Assembly: GCA_963783245.1 (NCBI GenBank)
Contig: CAWAMS010000004.1
Location: 310,001 to 374,000 of the forward strand
DNA: 64,000 bases
Direction of reading: 5' to 3'
Origin: Bog-473 sp963783245
Lineage (GTDB): Bacteria > Actinomycetota > Acidimicrobiia > Acidimicrobiales > RAAP-2
Made by a program: the position numbers and the translations under genes. The notes beneath the pieces are model-generated. The model had not been told where the DNA came from. It searched no databases and was given only the letters and a program-made list of their open reading frames with translations. Each line of letters begins with the position of its first letter. Position 1 is the stretch's first letter. This document shows positions 1 through 8,362 of the stretch, piece after piece.

Positions 1-138
1 GGGCGCGCTAGGGTTCTCTTCCATCATTTGAGTGATAGCAAACTTGAGGGTTAGGCGAGCAGGGGAGTAACGGAGTCGAGGCGGCGCGGTCGGCCGTGCC
101 GGCCGTTCTAGAGCGCACACAGGGGGCAATCGTCGGTC
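1..138. other. upstream region of the liv transporter operon
   Basis: No gene is visible here. A purine-rich stretch (agggggc, 121-127) lies 11 bases before the GTG at 139 and may serve as a weak ribosome binding site. I see no convincing promoter or operator. Confidence 0.3.
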
Positions 139-2982
139 GTGTCTGAATTCTTGCCGTTCATCGTCATTGGGCTCACCACCGGGGCTGTCTATGGACTGGC
201 CGGCACCGGCCTGGTGCTCACCTATAAGACCTCGGGCATCTTCAACTTCGCCTACGGGGCCATCGCGGCCCTGGGCGTGTTCGTCTTCTACTACTTGCAC
301 TCAGAGCACGGGATGCCCTGGCCCTGGGCCGCCCTGTTGGTCCTGTTCGTGCTCTCGCCCATCGAGGGCCTCGGCCTCGAGCTCTTCGCCCGCATCCTCG
401 AACCGGCGACGGCCACCCTCAAGGTGGTGGCGACCATCGGCCTGCTGCTCGTCGTGGTGGGGGTCGGCACCCTTTGGTACGGCAACGCCAATGTCAACTT
501 CCCCCCCTTCTTGGACACCAACACCATCCGCTTCTTGGGCGTCAACGTCGGGTGGGACCAGATCACCGTCGTCATCGTCTCGTTGGTCTCGACCGCGGTG
601 CTGTACTACTTCTTCCGCTCCATGCGCCTCGGCGTGGCCATGCGCGGCGTGGTCGACAACCCGGACCTGGTGTCGATGACCGGCACCAACCCGGTGTCGG
701 TGCGGCGCTGGGCCTGGATCATCGGGACCATCTTCGCCTCCATGGCCGGGTTGTTGCTCGCCCCCTCGCTCAGCCTCAACGCCGAGATCATCGTCTTGTT
801 GGTCGTCCAGGCCTTCGGGGCGGCGGCCATTGGCTACTTCTCGAACCTCCCCCTCACCTTCGTCGGCGGCCTCTTCATCGGCGTGGCCGGCGCCTTGGCC
901 ACCAAATACGCCGCCAGCGTCAGCTGGCTGACCGGGCTCAGTGCGGGCCTGCCCTTCGTCATCTTGTTCATCGTGCTCATCGTCACCCCGAGGGCCCGCC
1001 TGGCCGAGCGCCGGGTGGTGGCCGCCCAGGCGCTGCGCCGCAGTTGGTACGCCCCGACCAAGGTGCGCTTAGGGGCGGGGGCGCTCGCCCTCATCTTCTT
1101 TTGCTTCGTGCCCTCCTTCGTGGGCGTGAACCTGTCCACCTGGTCGAGCGCACTGGTCTATGTGATGTTGTTCTTGTCCCTCGGCCTGTTGGTCAAGACC
1201 TCGGGGCAGATCTCGTTGTGCCACCTGGCCTTCGCCGCCGTCGGGGCGGCGGCGTTCGGGCACTTCACCACCAGCTTCCACCTGCCCTGGGCGCTGGCAC
1301 TGCTCTTGGCCGGCCTCGTCGCCATCCCCGTCGGGGCCATCGTCGCCATCCCGGCCATCCGGCTGTCGGGCGTCTTTTTGGCCCTCGCCACCTATGGCTT
1401 CGGCATCTTGCTCGAGCAGATGTTCTATGACACCAACCTCATGTTCGGCCCGACCACGGGCGGGATCGCCGCCCCCCGGCCCGACGTCACCATCTTGGGC
1501 TGGCACCTCTACACCGACAAGGGCTTCTACTACCTGCTCTTGGCCTTCGTGGTCTTGAACGTGGTCGTCGTCACGGCCATCTTGAAAGGCCGCATGGGCC
1601 GCCTCTTGAAGGGCCTGAGCGACAGCCCCGTGGCCCTTGAGACCCACGGGGCGACCGTCAACGTCATGAAGGTGCTGGTCTTTTGCATCACCGCCGGCTT
1701 GGCCGCCGTCGCCGGGGCCCTCTTGGCCAGCCTCTTTAGCTATGGCCTGGGCACCAACTACAGCTCGTTCGCCTCGCTCACCATGGTGGCCATCCTCACC
1801 ATCGTGGTGGTCGGCGACCCTTGGTATGCCATCTTGGCCGCCATCGCCTACGGCGTCGTCCCGGGCTACATCACCGTCGCCAACATCAACACCTACCTGA
1901 CCATCATCTTCGGCCTCTCCGCCGCCACCTTCGCCCTGCAGGTCAACCGGGCCTTGCCGGTGCCGCTTCCCATCCGCAACTTCTTGGACCGCATCGGGGG
2001 CCGGGCCCCCGAAGTGGTGCTCTCCGAAGGCGATGTCGACGCCTTGGTGAGCCAGGCCGCCCGCACCGAACGCGAGAGCGCGGCGAGCGACCGCGAGCGT
2101 GCCGCGGCGAAAAGCACGGTGCCCGCCTCGGCCAAGGCCGGGCTGTCGGTCTCGGACCTGGCCGTCCAGTACGGCGGCGTGCGGGCCGTCGACGGGGTGA
2201 CCCTCCTCGCCCCCATGGGCCGCATCACCGGGCTGATCGGGCCCAACGGGGCCGGCAAGACCACCACCTTCAACGCCTGCTCGGGCCTGCTCAAGCCGAC
2301 GTCGGGGGTGATCACCCTGCACGAGCGCGAGGTGACGGGGATCGGCCCGGCCGGGCGCTCTCGCTACGGTCTCGGGCGCACCTTCCAAAAGGCCGAGTTG
2401 TTCAACTCGCTCAGCGTGCGCGAGAACGTGGAGTTGGGCCGTGAGTCCTCCATGGCCGGGGCCAACCCCTTGACGCAGCTGATCGGGAGCCGCCGCGACC
2501 GCGCCGTGGTGCGCCGGGCCGTCGACGAGGCCATGGAGCTGACCGGCATCGGGCCCCTCTCGGACCTCCAAGCAGGCCTGCTCCCCACCGGGCAGCGCCG
2601 CCTGGTCGAGCTGGCCCGGGTCCTGGCCGGGCCCTTCGACCTGTTGCTCTTAGACGAGCCCTCGGCCGGTCTCGACGCCGGCGAGACGGTGAGCTTTGGC
2701 AACGTGCTCAGCGGGGTGGTGGCCGAACGCGGCGCGGGCATCTTGTTGGTCGAGCACGACATGGCCCTCGTGCGCCAGGTCTGTGCCCACATCTACGTGC
2801 TCGACTTCGGCCGCCTGGTCTTCGAAGGCAGCCCGGCCGAGATGCTCAACTCCGACATCGTGCGCGCCGCCTACCTCGGCTCTGAAGGGGTCGGCGACGA
2901 CGGTGCGCCCGGCGCACCGGGGGGTGGCCCCGAAGAGGGCGAGCCCCCCATCGTTGCCGCCCACGGGGCGAGCGAGCTATGA
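139..2982 (+). CDS. fused branched-chain amino acid-type ABC transporter: LivH permease, LivM permease, LivG ATPase
   Basis: One 947-residue protein carries three transporter parts normally made separately. Residues about 1-290 are a LivH-like permease, rich in membrane helices. Residues about 305-610 are a LivM-like permease containing the family segment SGQISLCHLAF from residue 355. After a charged linker (about 635-665), residues about 670-905 are a LivG ATPase with Walker A GPNGAGKTT at 701-709, the LivG-type signature LPTGQRR and Walker B LLLLDEP ending in D839-E840. The start is GTG. LivF follows 37 bases downstream. Family knowledge: HAAT transporters import branched-chain amino acids, amides or other small carboxylates, using a separate binding protein; none is in this window, so the substrate is unknown. 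The gene has no frameshift. Confidence 0.93.
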   Translation: MSEFLPFIVIGLTTGAVYGLAGTGLVLTYKTSGIFNFAYGAIAALGVFVFYYLHSEHGMPWPWAALLVLFVLSPIEGLGLELFARILEPATATLKVVATIGLLLVVVGVGTLWYGNANVNFPPFLDTNTIRFLGVNVGWDQITVVIVSLVSTAVLYYFFRSMRLGVAMRGVVDNPDLVSMTGTNPVSVRRWAWIIGTIFASMAGLLLAPSLSLNAEIIVLLVVQAFGAAAIGYFSNLPLTFVGGLFIGVAGALATKYAASVSWLTGLSAGLPFVILFIVLIVTPRARLAERRVVAAQALRRSWYAPTKVRLGAGALALIFFCFVPSFVGVNLSTWSSALVYVMLFLSLGLLVKTSGQISLCHLAFAAVGAAAFGHFTTSFHLPWALALLLAGLVAIPVGAIVAIPAIRLSGVFLALATYGFGILLEQMFYDTNLMFGPTTGGIAAPRPDVTILGWHLYTDKGFYYLLLAFVVLNVVVVTAILKGRMGRLLKGLSDSPVALETHGATVNVMKVLVFCITAGLAAVAGALLASLFSYGLGTNYSSFASLTMVAILTIVVVGDPWYAILAAIAYGVVPGYITVANINTYLTIIFGLSAATFALQVNRALPVPLPIRNFLDRIGGRAPEVVLSEGDVDALVSQAARTERESAASDRERAAAKSTVPASAKAGLSVSDLAVQYGGVRAVDGVTLLAPMGRITGLIGPNGAGKTTTFNACSGLLKPTSGVITLHEREVTGIGPAGRSRYGLGRTFQKAELFNSLSVRENVELGRESSMAGANPLTQLIGSRRDRAVVRRAVDEAMELTGIGPLSDLQAGLLPTGQRRLVELARVLAGPFDLLLLDEPSAGLDAGETVSFGNVLSGVVAERGAGILLVEHDMALVRQVCAHIYVLDFGRLVFEGSPAEMLNSDIVRAAYLGSEGVGDDGAPGAPGGGPEEGEPPIVAAHGASEL

Positions 2983-3019
2983 GCCACCCCGGCCCCCACA
3001 GCCAAAAGGAGACGCCCCG

Positions 3020-3721
3020 GTGCTAGAGCTCGAGAACATCACCGCCGGCTACGGCGACACCGTGGTGCTGCGCGACGTCAGCTTGTCGGTCCCCGATTCA
3101 AAGGTGGTGGCCCTGCTCGGGCCGAACGGGGCGGGCAAGACCACCTTGTTGCGCGTGGCGGCGGGCCTCATCAAGCCCATGAGCGGGCGGGTCATCTTGA
3201 ACGGTGAGGACGTGACGGGCAAAAAGCCCTTCTACATGTGCCGCAAGGGCCTGTGCAACCTGCCCGAGGGCCGGGGCATCTTCCCCAGCCTGACCGTGCG
3301 CGACAACCTGATCCTGCAATCGAAAAAGGGCAAGGAGCAGGCCACCATCGACCTCGCCACGCAGTCCTTCCCGGCCCTGGCCACCCGTCTCAAGCAGACG
3401 GCGGGGAGCCTTTCTGGGGGCGAGCAGCAGATGCTGGCCCTCGTGCGCACCTTTGCCTCCGAGCCGCGCATCGTGGTGGTCGACGAGGCCTCCTTGGGGC
3501 TCGCCCCCATCATTGTCGACCGCATCTTCGAGACCCTGGCCAACATCGTCTCGACCGGGGTCTCGGTGCTCTTGGTCGAGCAGTACGTGACCCGGGCCCT
3601 GGCCCTGGCCGACGAGGCCTGCCTGCTCAACCGGGGCCAGGTGGTCTTCTCGGGCCCCGCCGACGACCTCGAGGGCGACGAGATCTTCGAGCGCTACTTC
3701 GGGATCGAGATCAGCGCCTAG
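3020..3721 (+). CDS. livF: branched-chain amino acid-type ABC transporter ATP-binding protein LivF
   Basis: 233-residue ATPase, the usual LivF length. Walker A GPNGAGKTT is at 34-42, the signature LSGGE begins at 131, and Walker B has D155-E156 followed by ASLGLAP, as in LivF. The GTG start at 3020 is preceded by aaaagga with about 9 bases of spacing, which favours it over longer readings. It pairs with the LivG part of the upstream fusion as the second nucleotide-binding domain of the transporter and is presumably co-transcribed with it. Confidence 0.93.
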   Translation: MLELENITAGYGDTVVLRDVSLSVPDSKVVALLGPNGAGKTTLLRVAAGLIKPMSGRVILNGEDVTGKKPFYMCRKGLCNLPEGRGIFPSLTVRDNLILQSKKGKEQATIDLATQSFPALATRLKQTAGSLSGGEQQMLALVRTFASEPRIVVVDEASLGLAPIIVDRIFETLANIVSTGVSVLLVEQYVTRALALADEACLLNRGQVVFSGPADDLEGDEIFERYFGIEISA

Positions 3722-3976
3722 CCGGGGGCGCCGATGCCTGCTGCGCCTCGCAGAAGAAGAGGCCGGCAGCACCTCTCGGAGTGGTCGCCATGACCGACGA
3801 ATCGTCTGACACGGCATCCGTGAGCCCGGTGTCGAGCGACAACCGGTTCCGCATTCCCAACCCGGGGACATCGTGGCAATGTTTTGTACAATCATTTAGA
3901 TTACTGGTCGGAATTGGCAAAAACACTAGCGATCCGCCGTGCCGCGAGCACGCGAGACTTGGATGCGTTCTCCGCC
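3722..3976. other. intergenic region between the liv operon and the acyl-CoA dehydrogenase operon
   Basis: 255 bases with no supported gene. It is more AT-rich around 3880-3905, where an 8-base palindrome ttgtacaa (3884-3891) occurs. This is a plausible promoter/operator zone for the following operon, but short palindromes occur by chance. Confidence 0.3.
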
Positions 3977-5194
3977 ATGGACTTTGCTTGGTCAGAGGAA
4001 GAGGAGCGATTCCGGTCGGAGCTTGAACGCTTCGTCGTCGAGCATCTGCCACAGGATTGGGACCGCCCGCCCGGCAGTCTCGGCAGCTCGGTCTGGACCC
4101 CGGCGACGGGAGCGTTCGCCGAGGCGCTGGCCCGGCACGGGCTGCTCGTTCCGAGCTGGCCGAAAGAGTTCGGAGGCAACGCCGCTTCGTCATGGCAGCA
4201 ACAAATTCTGGCCGAGGTCATGTGGGCCAACGGTGAGCCGCGCGGTCCGCAGTACATGAACGTGAACTGGATCGGCCCGGCTCTGATCGGATTCGGCAGC
4301 GATGAGCAGCGGGCGCAATTCCTCCCTTCGATGGCTGCAGGTACGGTCGTCTGGTGCCAGGGCTTCTCTGAACCTGACGCTGGTTCAGATCTGGCCTCGA
4401 TCAGGACGCGCGCCGAACGCGACGGCGCGTCGTACGTCGTCAATGGCAGGAAGATCTGGACCTCTTACGCCGATACGGCCCAGTTCTGCTTCTTGCTCGT
4501 CCGCACCGGGACCGAGGCCGAGCGTCATCGCGGCCTCACGGTTCTGCTGGTCCCGATGGACACTCCGGGAATCGACGTGCGGAAGATTCCGGCGATCGTC
4601 GGTGACCACGCGTTCCACGAGCTGACGTTCACCGATGTGGTTGTCCCCGAGTCGGCTCGTCTCGGGGCGGAAAACGGAGGTTGGGCGGTCGTCGTGCGCG
4701 CCCTTGCGAACGAGAGGGTCGGCTTGCCGCGCTACATACGCGGGGAGCAGGTGCTCGATCTCGTCGCAGCATGGGCCGACAACGCGGGACTCCTCGAGCA
4801 GGAGAGGGTGCTCGCCCTTCTGGGCGAAGCCTTCGCAGCCTGCGAGGCGGCAAGACTGCTCGTGTACCGCGTCGTGGATGAACGGGCGAAGGGGCGTCCA
4901 CCGTCGGGACTGGCCAACGTGGCTCGCGTCGCCGCCGTGGAAGCCGAACGAATGGTGGCCGACGCCACGGTCGAGTTGATGGGTGAGGAAGGTCTCGTGT
5001 CGGGGAGGCTGGCTGACGTCCAACAGCGGAATGCGCTTGCGGTCGGGCTGGCCGGGGGAACGTTCGAGGTGCAATTGAACCTCGTTGCGCAGCTGGTGCT
5101 CGACCTGCCGCGGAGCGAGACCGGCGTACGGCCCGGCGCGTCGGCAACCTCGTCGGCGTCGGCGACGGCGACGGCGACGGCGACGGAGAAGTAA
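3977..5194 (+). CDS. acyl-CoA dehydrogenase family protein, large subunit type
   Basis: 405 residues, full length for the family. The start ATG gives MDFAWSEEEERF, a typical N-terminus; a longer reading from TTG at 3884 has no support. The flavin/substrate segment WCQGFSEPDAGSD starts at residue 126, and the C-terminal segment reads AGGTFEVQLN, where classic family members have YEGT. The last about 20 residues are a low-complexity Ser/Ala/Thr tail encoded by a six-base repeat. The next gene, a shorter dehydrogenase, begins 4 bases later. Such large/small pairs form heterotetramers in steroid side-chain oxidation (ChsE/FadE type), so I infer an alpha-beta enzyme introducing an alpha,beta double bond in an acyl-CoA. 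Confidence 0.9.
   Translation: MDFAWSEEEERFRSELERFVVEHLPQDWDRPPGSLGSSVWTPATGAFAEALARHGLLVPSWPKEFGGNAASSWQQQILAEVMWANGEPRGPQYMNVNWIGPALIGFGSDEQRAQFLPSMAAGTVVWCQGFSEPDAGSDLASIRTRAERDGASYVVNGRKIWTSYADTAQFCFLLVRTGTEAERHRGLTVLLVPMDTPGIDVRKIPAIVGDHAFHELTFTDVVVPESARLGAENGGWAVVVRALANERVGLPRYIRGEQVLDLVAAWADNAGLLEQERVLALLGEAFAACEAARLLVYRVVDERAKGRPPSGLANVARVAAVEAERMVADATVELMGEEGLVSGRLADVQQRNALAVGLAGGTFEVQLNLVAQLVLDLPRSETGVRPGASATSSASATATATATEK
5161..5186. repeat. six-base tandem repeat (ggcgac) at the 3' end of the acyl-CoA dehydrogenase gene
   Basis: Four consecutive ggcgac units plus gg, ending 6 bases before the stop codon. The repeat encodes the Ala/Thr tail of the upstream protein and keeps frame because the unit is six bases. 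Confidence 0.85.
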
Positions 5195-5198
5195 TGCG

Positions 5199-6140
5199 AT
5201 GAACCTGGAACTGACCGATGAGCAGCGGATGATCCGCGAGGGCGTCCACACCATCGTCGAGCGGATGGCCGGACCGGAGCGTTGCCGGCTCTTCGGGAAA
5301 GAGCGCGGCTATGACGCGGCCCTCGAAGAGGTGCTCGGGGAACAGGGGTACCTCGGTATGTTCTCCGATCCGGATGCCGGTCCGCTCGAAGCCGTCCTGA
5401 TGGTGGAGCAGGTCGCCAGGGCCCTGGGGACGGTGGCGACCGGTGCGCTGGCCGTCGTCGCGCCGGCGCTCGGGGTCTCCGCTCTGCGCGGCCCGGTCGG
5501 ACTGACGCTCGCCCTACCCCGCGACGACACGCCCGTCCGATTTGCGGCAGTTCCGGGGAAGCTCTTCATGGTTGAACATGGCGAGGCATTTCTTTGCGAG
5601 GTCGACGCCGCAGAGCCGCTGGCGACGTCGTGGAGTTACCCCGCCGCCCGGGTGAGCATCGGCGGGCGTCGCCCCATGGGACCCGGCAGTGGCGACAGGA
5701 TGCTGGCATGGTGGCGTGTGACGCTCGCCGCAGAAATCGTCGGGAATGCGTCGGCGTGCCTCGATGTTGTTCTCGCCCACATCAAGGAGCGCCACCAGTT
5801 CGGTCGCAGTCTTGCGACCCTACAGGCGTTGCAGCACCGCCTGGCCCTCCTGTTCGTACAGATCGAAGGGGCGCGTTGGTTGGCCTATCGGGCGGCGTGG
5901 TCCGGAGCGCCGTCGACGCAGGCCGCACTGGCTGGTGCGCAGAGTGTGGCGGCGGGGAGGCGGACCGTCCGCGAATGCCATCAGATCTGTGGCGCGCTCG
6001 GACTGACGACCGAATTCGATCTGCACATGTGGACGATGCGGATCCGCTCCCTCTGTGCCGAAGCAGGTGGACTCTTCGCGCAGCAGGTCGACGCGGGCCG
6101 GCGGCGCTGGCGTCCCGAAGGTTCGTTGGCCGTCACGTGA
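5199..6140 (+). CDS. acyl-CoA dehydrogenase family protein, short subunit type
   Basis: 313 residues, clearly shorter than a standalone acyl-CoA dehydrogenase (about 380-400). The N-terminus MNLELTDEQRMIREGV and the helical C-terminal part with HQFGRSLATLQALQHRLA are typical of the family. ATG at 5199 lies 4 bases after the stop of the previous gene; the nearer ATG at 5195 runs into a stop at once. I infer it is the partner subunit of the 405-residue dehydrogenase. The following hydratase gene overlaps the stop (GTGA), implying coupled translation. Confidence 0.88.
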   Translation: MNLELTDEQRMIREGVHTIVERMAGPERCRLFGKERGYDAALEEVLGEQGYLGMFSDPDAGPLEAVLMVEQVARALGTVATGALAVVAPALGVSALRGPVGLTLALPRDDTPVRFAAVPGKLFMVEHGEAFLCEVDAAEPLATSWSYPAARVSIGGRRPMGPGSGDRMLAWWRVTLAAEIVGNASACLDVVLAHIKERHQFGRSLATLQALQHRLALLFVQIEGARWLAYRAAWSGAPSTQAALAGAQSVAAGRRTVRECHQICGALGLTTEFDLHMWTMRIRSLCAEAGGLFAQQVDAGRRRWRPEGSLAVT

Positions 6141-6955
6141 GCGAGGGCGAAGATGGGGACCCCGTGGAATCGGGACCGGATCTCCTGTACGACAAGGATG
6201 GCCACATCGCCACCATCGTGCTGAACCGGCCCCACCGCGGCAATTCCCTTACACCGACGATGCACGACCGGATGCGAGCCATCTGGCGGGACGTCCAGGA
6301 CGACGACGCCATCCGTGTGGTCGTCGTCACCGGTGCGGGTCATCGACATTTCAGTACCGGCGCGGATGTCGACATCATCGCCGAACGCGGGCGGGTCTCG
6401 CAGGGGTCCGGACCGCTCAAGAACGAGGTGTTCTGGTCACCACGGCAGGCCAATGTCCTCAAGCCCGTCATCTGCGCCGTCAACGGAGTCTGTGCCGGAG
6501 CCGGGCTGCACTTCGTCGCCGACGCCGACATCGTGCTGGCCAGCCCCAATGCCTCCTTCATGGACACTCATGTGAACGTCGGCATGGTCGGCGGTGTGGA
6601 GAACACGGCGCTGGCGTATCGTCTCCCACTGGGCACTGTGCTGCGCATGACCCTCATGGGAAAGGACTACCGCATGCCGGCGAGGAGGGCCTACGAACTC
6701 GGCCTCGTGGACGAGCTGATCGAACAGGACGAGCTGATGAAGGTCGCGCGGGAGATGGCGGCGGTGATCGCGGCAAACTCGCCCGCCGCCGTCCAGCGAT
6801 CGAAGCAGGCGATCTGGCAGTCGAGGGAAGTCGGGTATGCCCACGCGATGGAGTACGGGTGGGCCATGGTGCGGATGCAGTGGGGGGACCCCGATTTTCG
6901 CGAGGGTCCACGTGCGTACCGGGAGAAGAGACCACCTGATTGGGCGAATCCGTAA
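6137..6955 (+). CDS. enoyl-CoA hydratase/isomerase family protein
   Basis: 272-residue crotonase-fold protein. The GTG start overlaps the preceding stop codon (GTGA). The oxyanion-hole regions are visible: STGADVDII in the first half and NGVCAGAGLHFVADADIVLAS in the middle. The C-terminal half has the usual PAAVQRSKQAIW helix. Third gene of the acyl-CoA dehydrogenase operon; it probably hydrates the double bond made by the dehydrogenase pair. The family also holds isomerases and hydrolases, so the exact reaction is not fixed. Confidence 0.9.
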   Translation: MSEGEDGDPVESGPDLLYDKDGHIATIVLNRPHRGNSLTPTMHDRMRAIWRDVQDDDAIRVVVVTGAGHRHFSTGADVDIIAERGRVSQGSGPLKNEVFWSPRQANVLKPVICAVNGVCAGAGLHFVADADIVLASPNASFMDTHVNVGMVGGVENTALAYRLPLGTVLRMTLMGKDYRMPARRAYELGLVDELIEQDELMKVAREMAAVIAANSPAAVQRSKQAIWQSREVGYAHAMEYGWAMVRMQWGDPDFREGPRAYREKRPPDWANP

Positions 6956-7012
6956 GCACCTAGGGACCACCTGCGCGAGGTCATTGGTGCATGGCGTGAA
7001 AGGGGAGGGACA

Positions 7013-8362
7013 ATGGCGATCCTGCATGAGGCGGTCACTGCGCAGCCCATCGGACGGAGCGAGTTGCGTTACCGGGAGCGCACGCCGGCCTCCCGCGCCG
7101 CTTTCGAGCGCAACCAGAAGGCGGTTCCCGGCGGCGTGCCGGCCGGTCTGGGCGTCATGTTGCCGTACCCGCTCTACATCGAACGGGCGGAGGGGTGCCA
7201 TGTCTGGGACGCCGACGGTCACCGCCTGGTGGACATGCTCAATGGCGACTGGGTCTTCCCGCTGGGCCACGGGAACCCCAAGATCAACGCCGCCATCACC
7301 GCGCAGCTTCGGAAGGGGATCACGTTCTGCCAGCCTGAGCCCGATCTGCAGTACGCGCTTGCACAGCTGATCCAGGAGCGGATCCCGTCAATGGAGCGGA
7401 TGCGATTCACGACGTCGGGCACCGAAGCGACCATGATGGCGTTGCGGGTGGCACGGGCCTTCACGGGCCGGCCCAAGATCGCGAAGATCATGGGCGGGTA
7501 TCACGGCACGCACGACGCGTCGGTCATCGCAAACGGGCGCTACAGCGACCCGACCTTCGTGCCACGGGGCCTGATCCCGGGAACTCGGGAGGGTGTCGTC
7601 CTGCTGCCGTACAACGACGTGACCGAGAGCGAAAGGATCATCAGGGAAGAGGCCAAGGACCTGGCGGCGGTCATCGTCGAGCCGATGCTCGGAGGCTCGG
7701 GAATGATCCCCGCCCGCCAGGAGTACCTCGAACGGCTCAGGTCGGTCACCGCCCAATGCGGGGTCGTGCTGATCCTCGACGAGGTGGTGACCTGCACCTT
7801 GGGACCTCACGGCGCCCAGGGTCGCACGGGCATCGTTCCGGACCTGACCACGCTCGGAAAGGCACTCGGTGGTGGCCTTCCGCTCGGCGCTTTCGGTGGG
7901 AGGTCCGACATGATGGACCTCGTCGATTCGGCGCTCCACCCCTTCGATCGCCCGGTACGGCACGCATCGACGGTGGGCGGCATCCCGCTGTGCCTGGCGG
8001 CCGGCGTGGCCCAACTCGAGCAGTTGACACCGGAGGTGCACGCGCACATCGAGGCACTGGGCGACCAGGTGCGGTCCGGAGTGGGCGCACTGGCAACGCG
8101 ACTCGGCGTGCCGCTGCAGGCCACCGGGTTGGGCCAGTTCTTCGGCCTGCACTGGACCTCGGTGCCGATCGTGGACATCGAGACCGCCTTCACGAGCGAT
8201 GCGGAGATCATGGGCCGGATCGCGCTCGGCCTGTGCAACGAGGGCTATCTGCTGTTCTCCTTCAATGTGATGGGCGTCCTGAGTCTTCCCATGACCTCAG
8301 AGGACATCGATGGTTTTCTCCGGGCGCTCGAGGCAACCCTCAGAGAGAACGAGCTGTGCTGA
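7013..8362 (+). CDS. class III aminotransferase, glutamate-1-semialdehyde 2,1-aminomutase-like
   Basis: 449 residues, PLP fold type I. The PLP lysine is K283 in the segment LGKALGGGLPLGAFGG, preceded by the LILDEVVT segment that holds the cofactor-binding Asp. A strong ribosome binding site (aggggaggg) precedes ATG 7013. The N-terminus PGGVPAGLGVMLPYP resembles GSAM-like aminotransferases, but the setting among acyl-CoA genes argues against a role in tetrapyrrole synthesis. I infer a catabolic transaminase or aminomutase giving a 2-oxo or semialdehyde product. The next gene overlaps its end by 7 bases. Confidence 0.88.
   Translation: MAILHEAVTAQPIGRSELRYRERTPASRAAFERNQKAVPGGVPAGLGVMLPYPLYIERAEGCHVWDADGHRLVDMLNGDWVFPLGHGNPKINAAITAQLRKGITFCQPEPDLQYALAQLIQERIPSMERMRFTTSGTEATMMALRVARAFTGRPKIAKIMGGYHGTHDASVIANGRYSDPTFVPRGLIPGTREGVVLLPYNDVTESERIIREEAKDLAAVIVEPMLGGSGMIPARQEYLERLRSVTAQCGVVLILDEVVTCTLGPHGAQGRTGIVPDLTTLGKALGGGLPLGAFGGRSDMMDLVDSALHPFDRPVRHASTVGGIPLCLAAGVAQLEQLTPEVHAHIEALGDQVRSGVGALATRLGVPLQATGLGQFFGLHWTSVPIVDIETAFTSDAEIMGRIALGLCNEGYLLFSFNVMGVLSLPMTSEDIDGFLRALEATLRENELC

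Noticed and set aside
1069..2571. Long minus-strand reading frame (500 codons) opposite the liv fusion
   Set aside because: Composition is Gly/Asp/His/Gln-rich with no family-like segments; it is the antisense shadow of a GC-rich gene.
3884..3976. Extended start (TTG 3884) for the acyl-CoA dehydrogenase
   Set aside because: The extra 31 residues do not resemble the family and there is no ribosome binding site; ATG 3977 gives the normal N-terminus.
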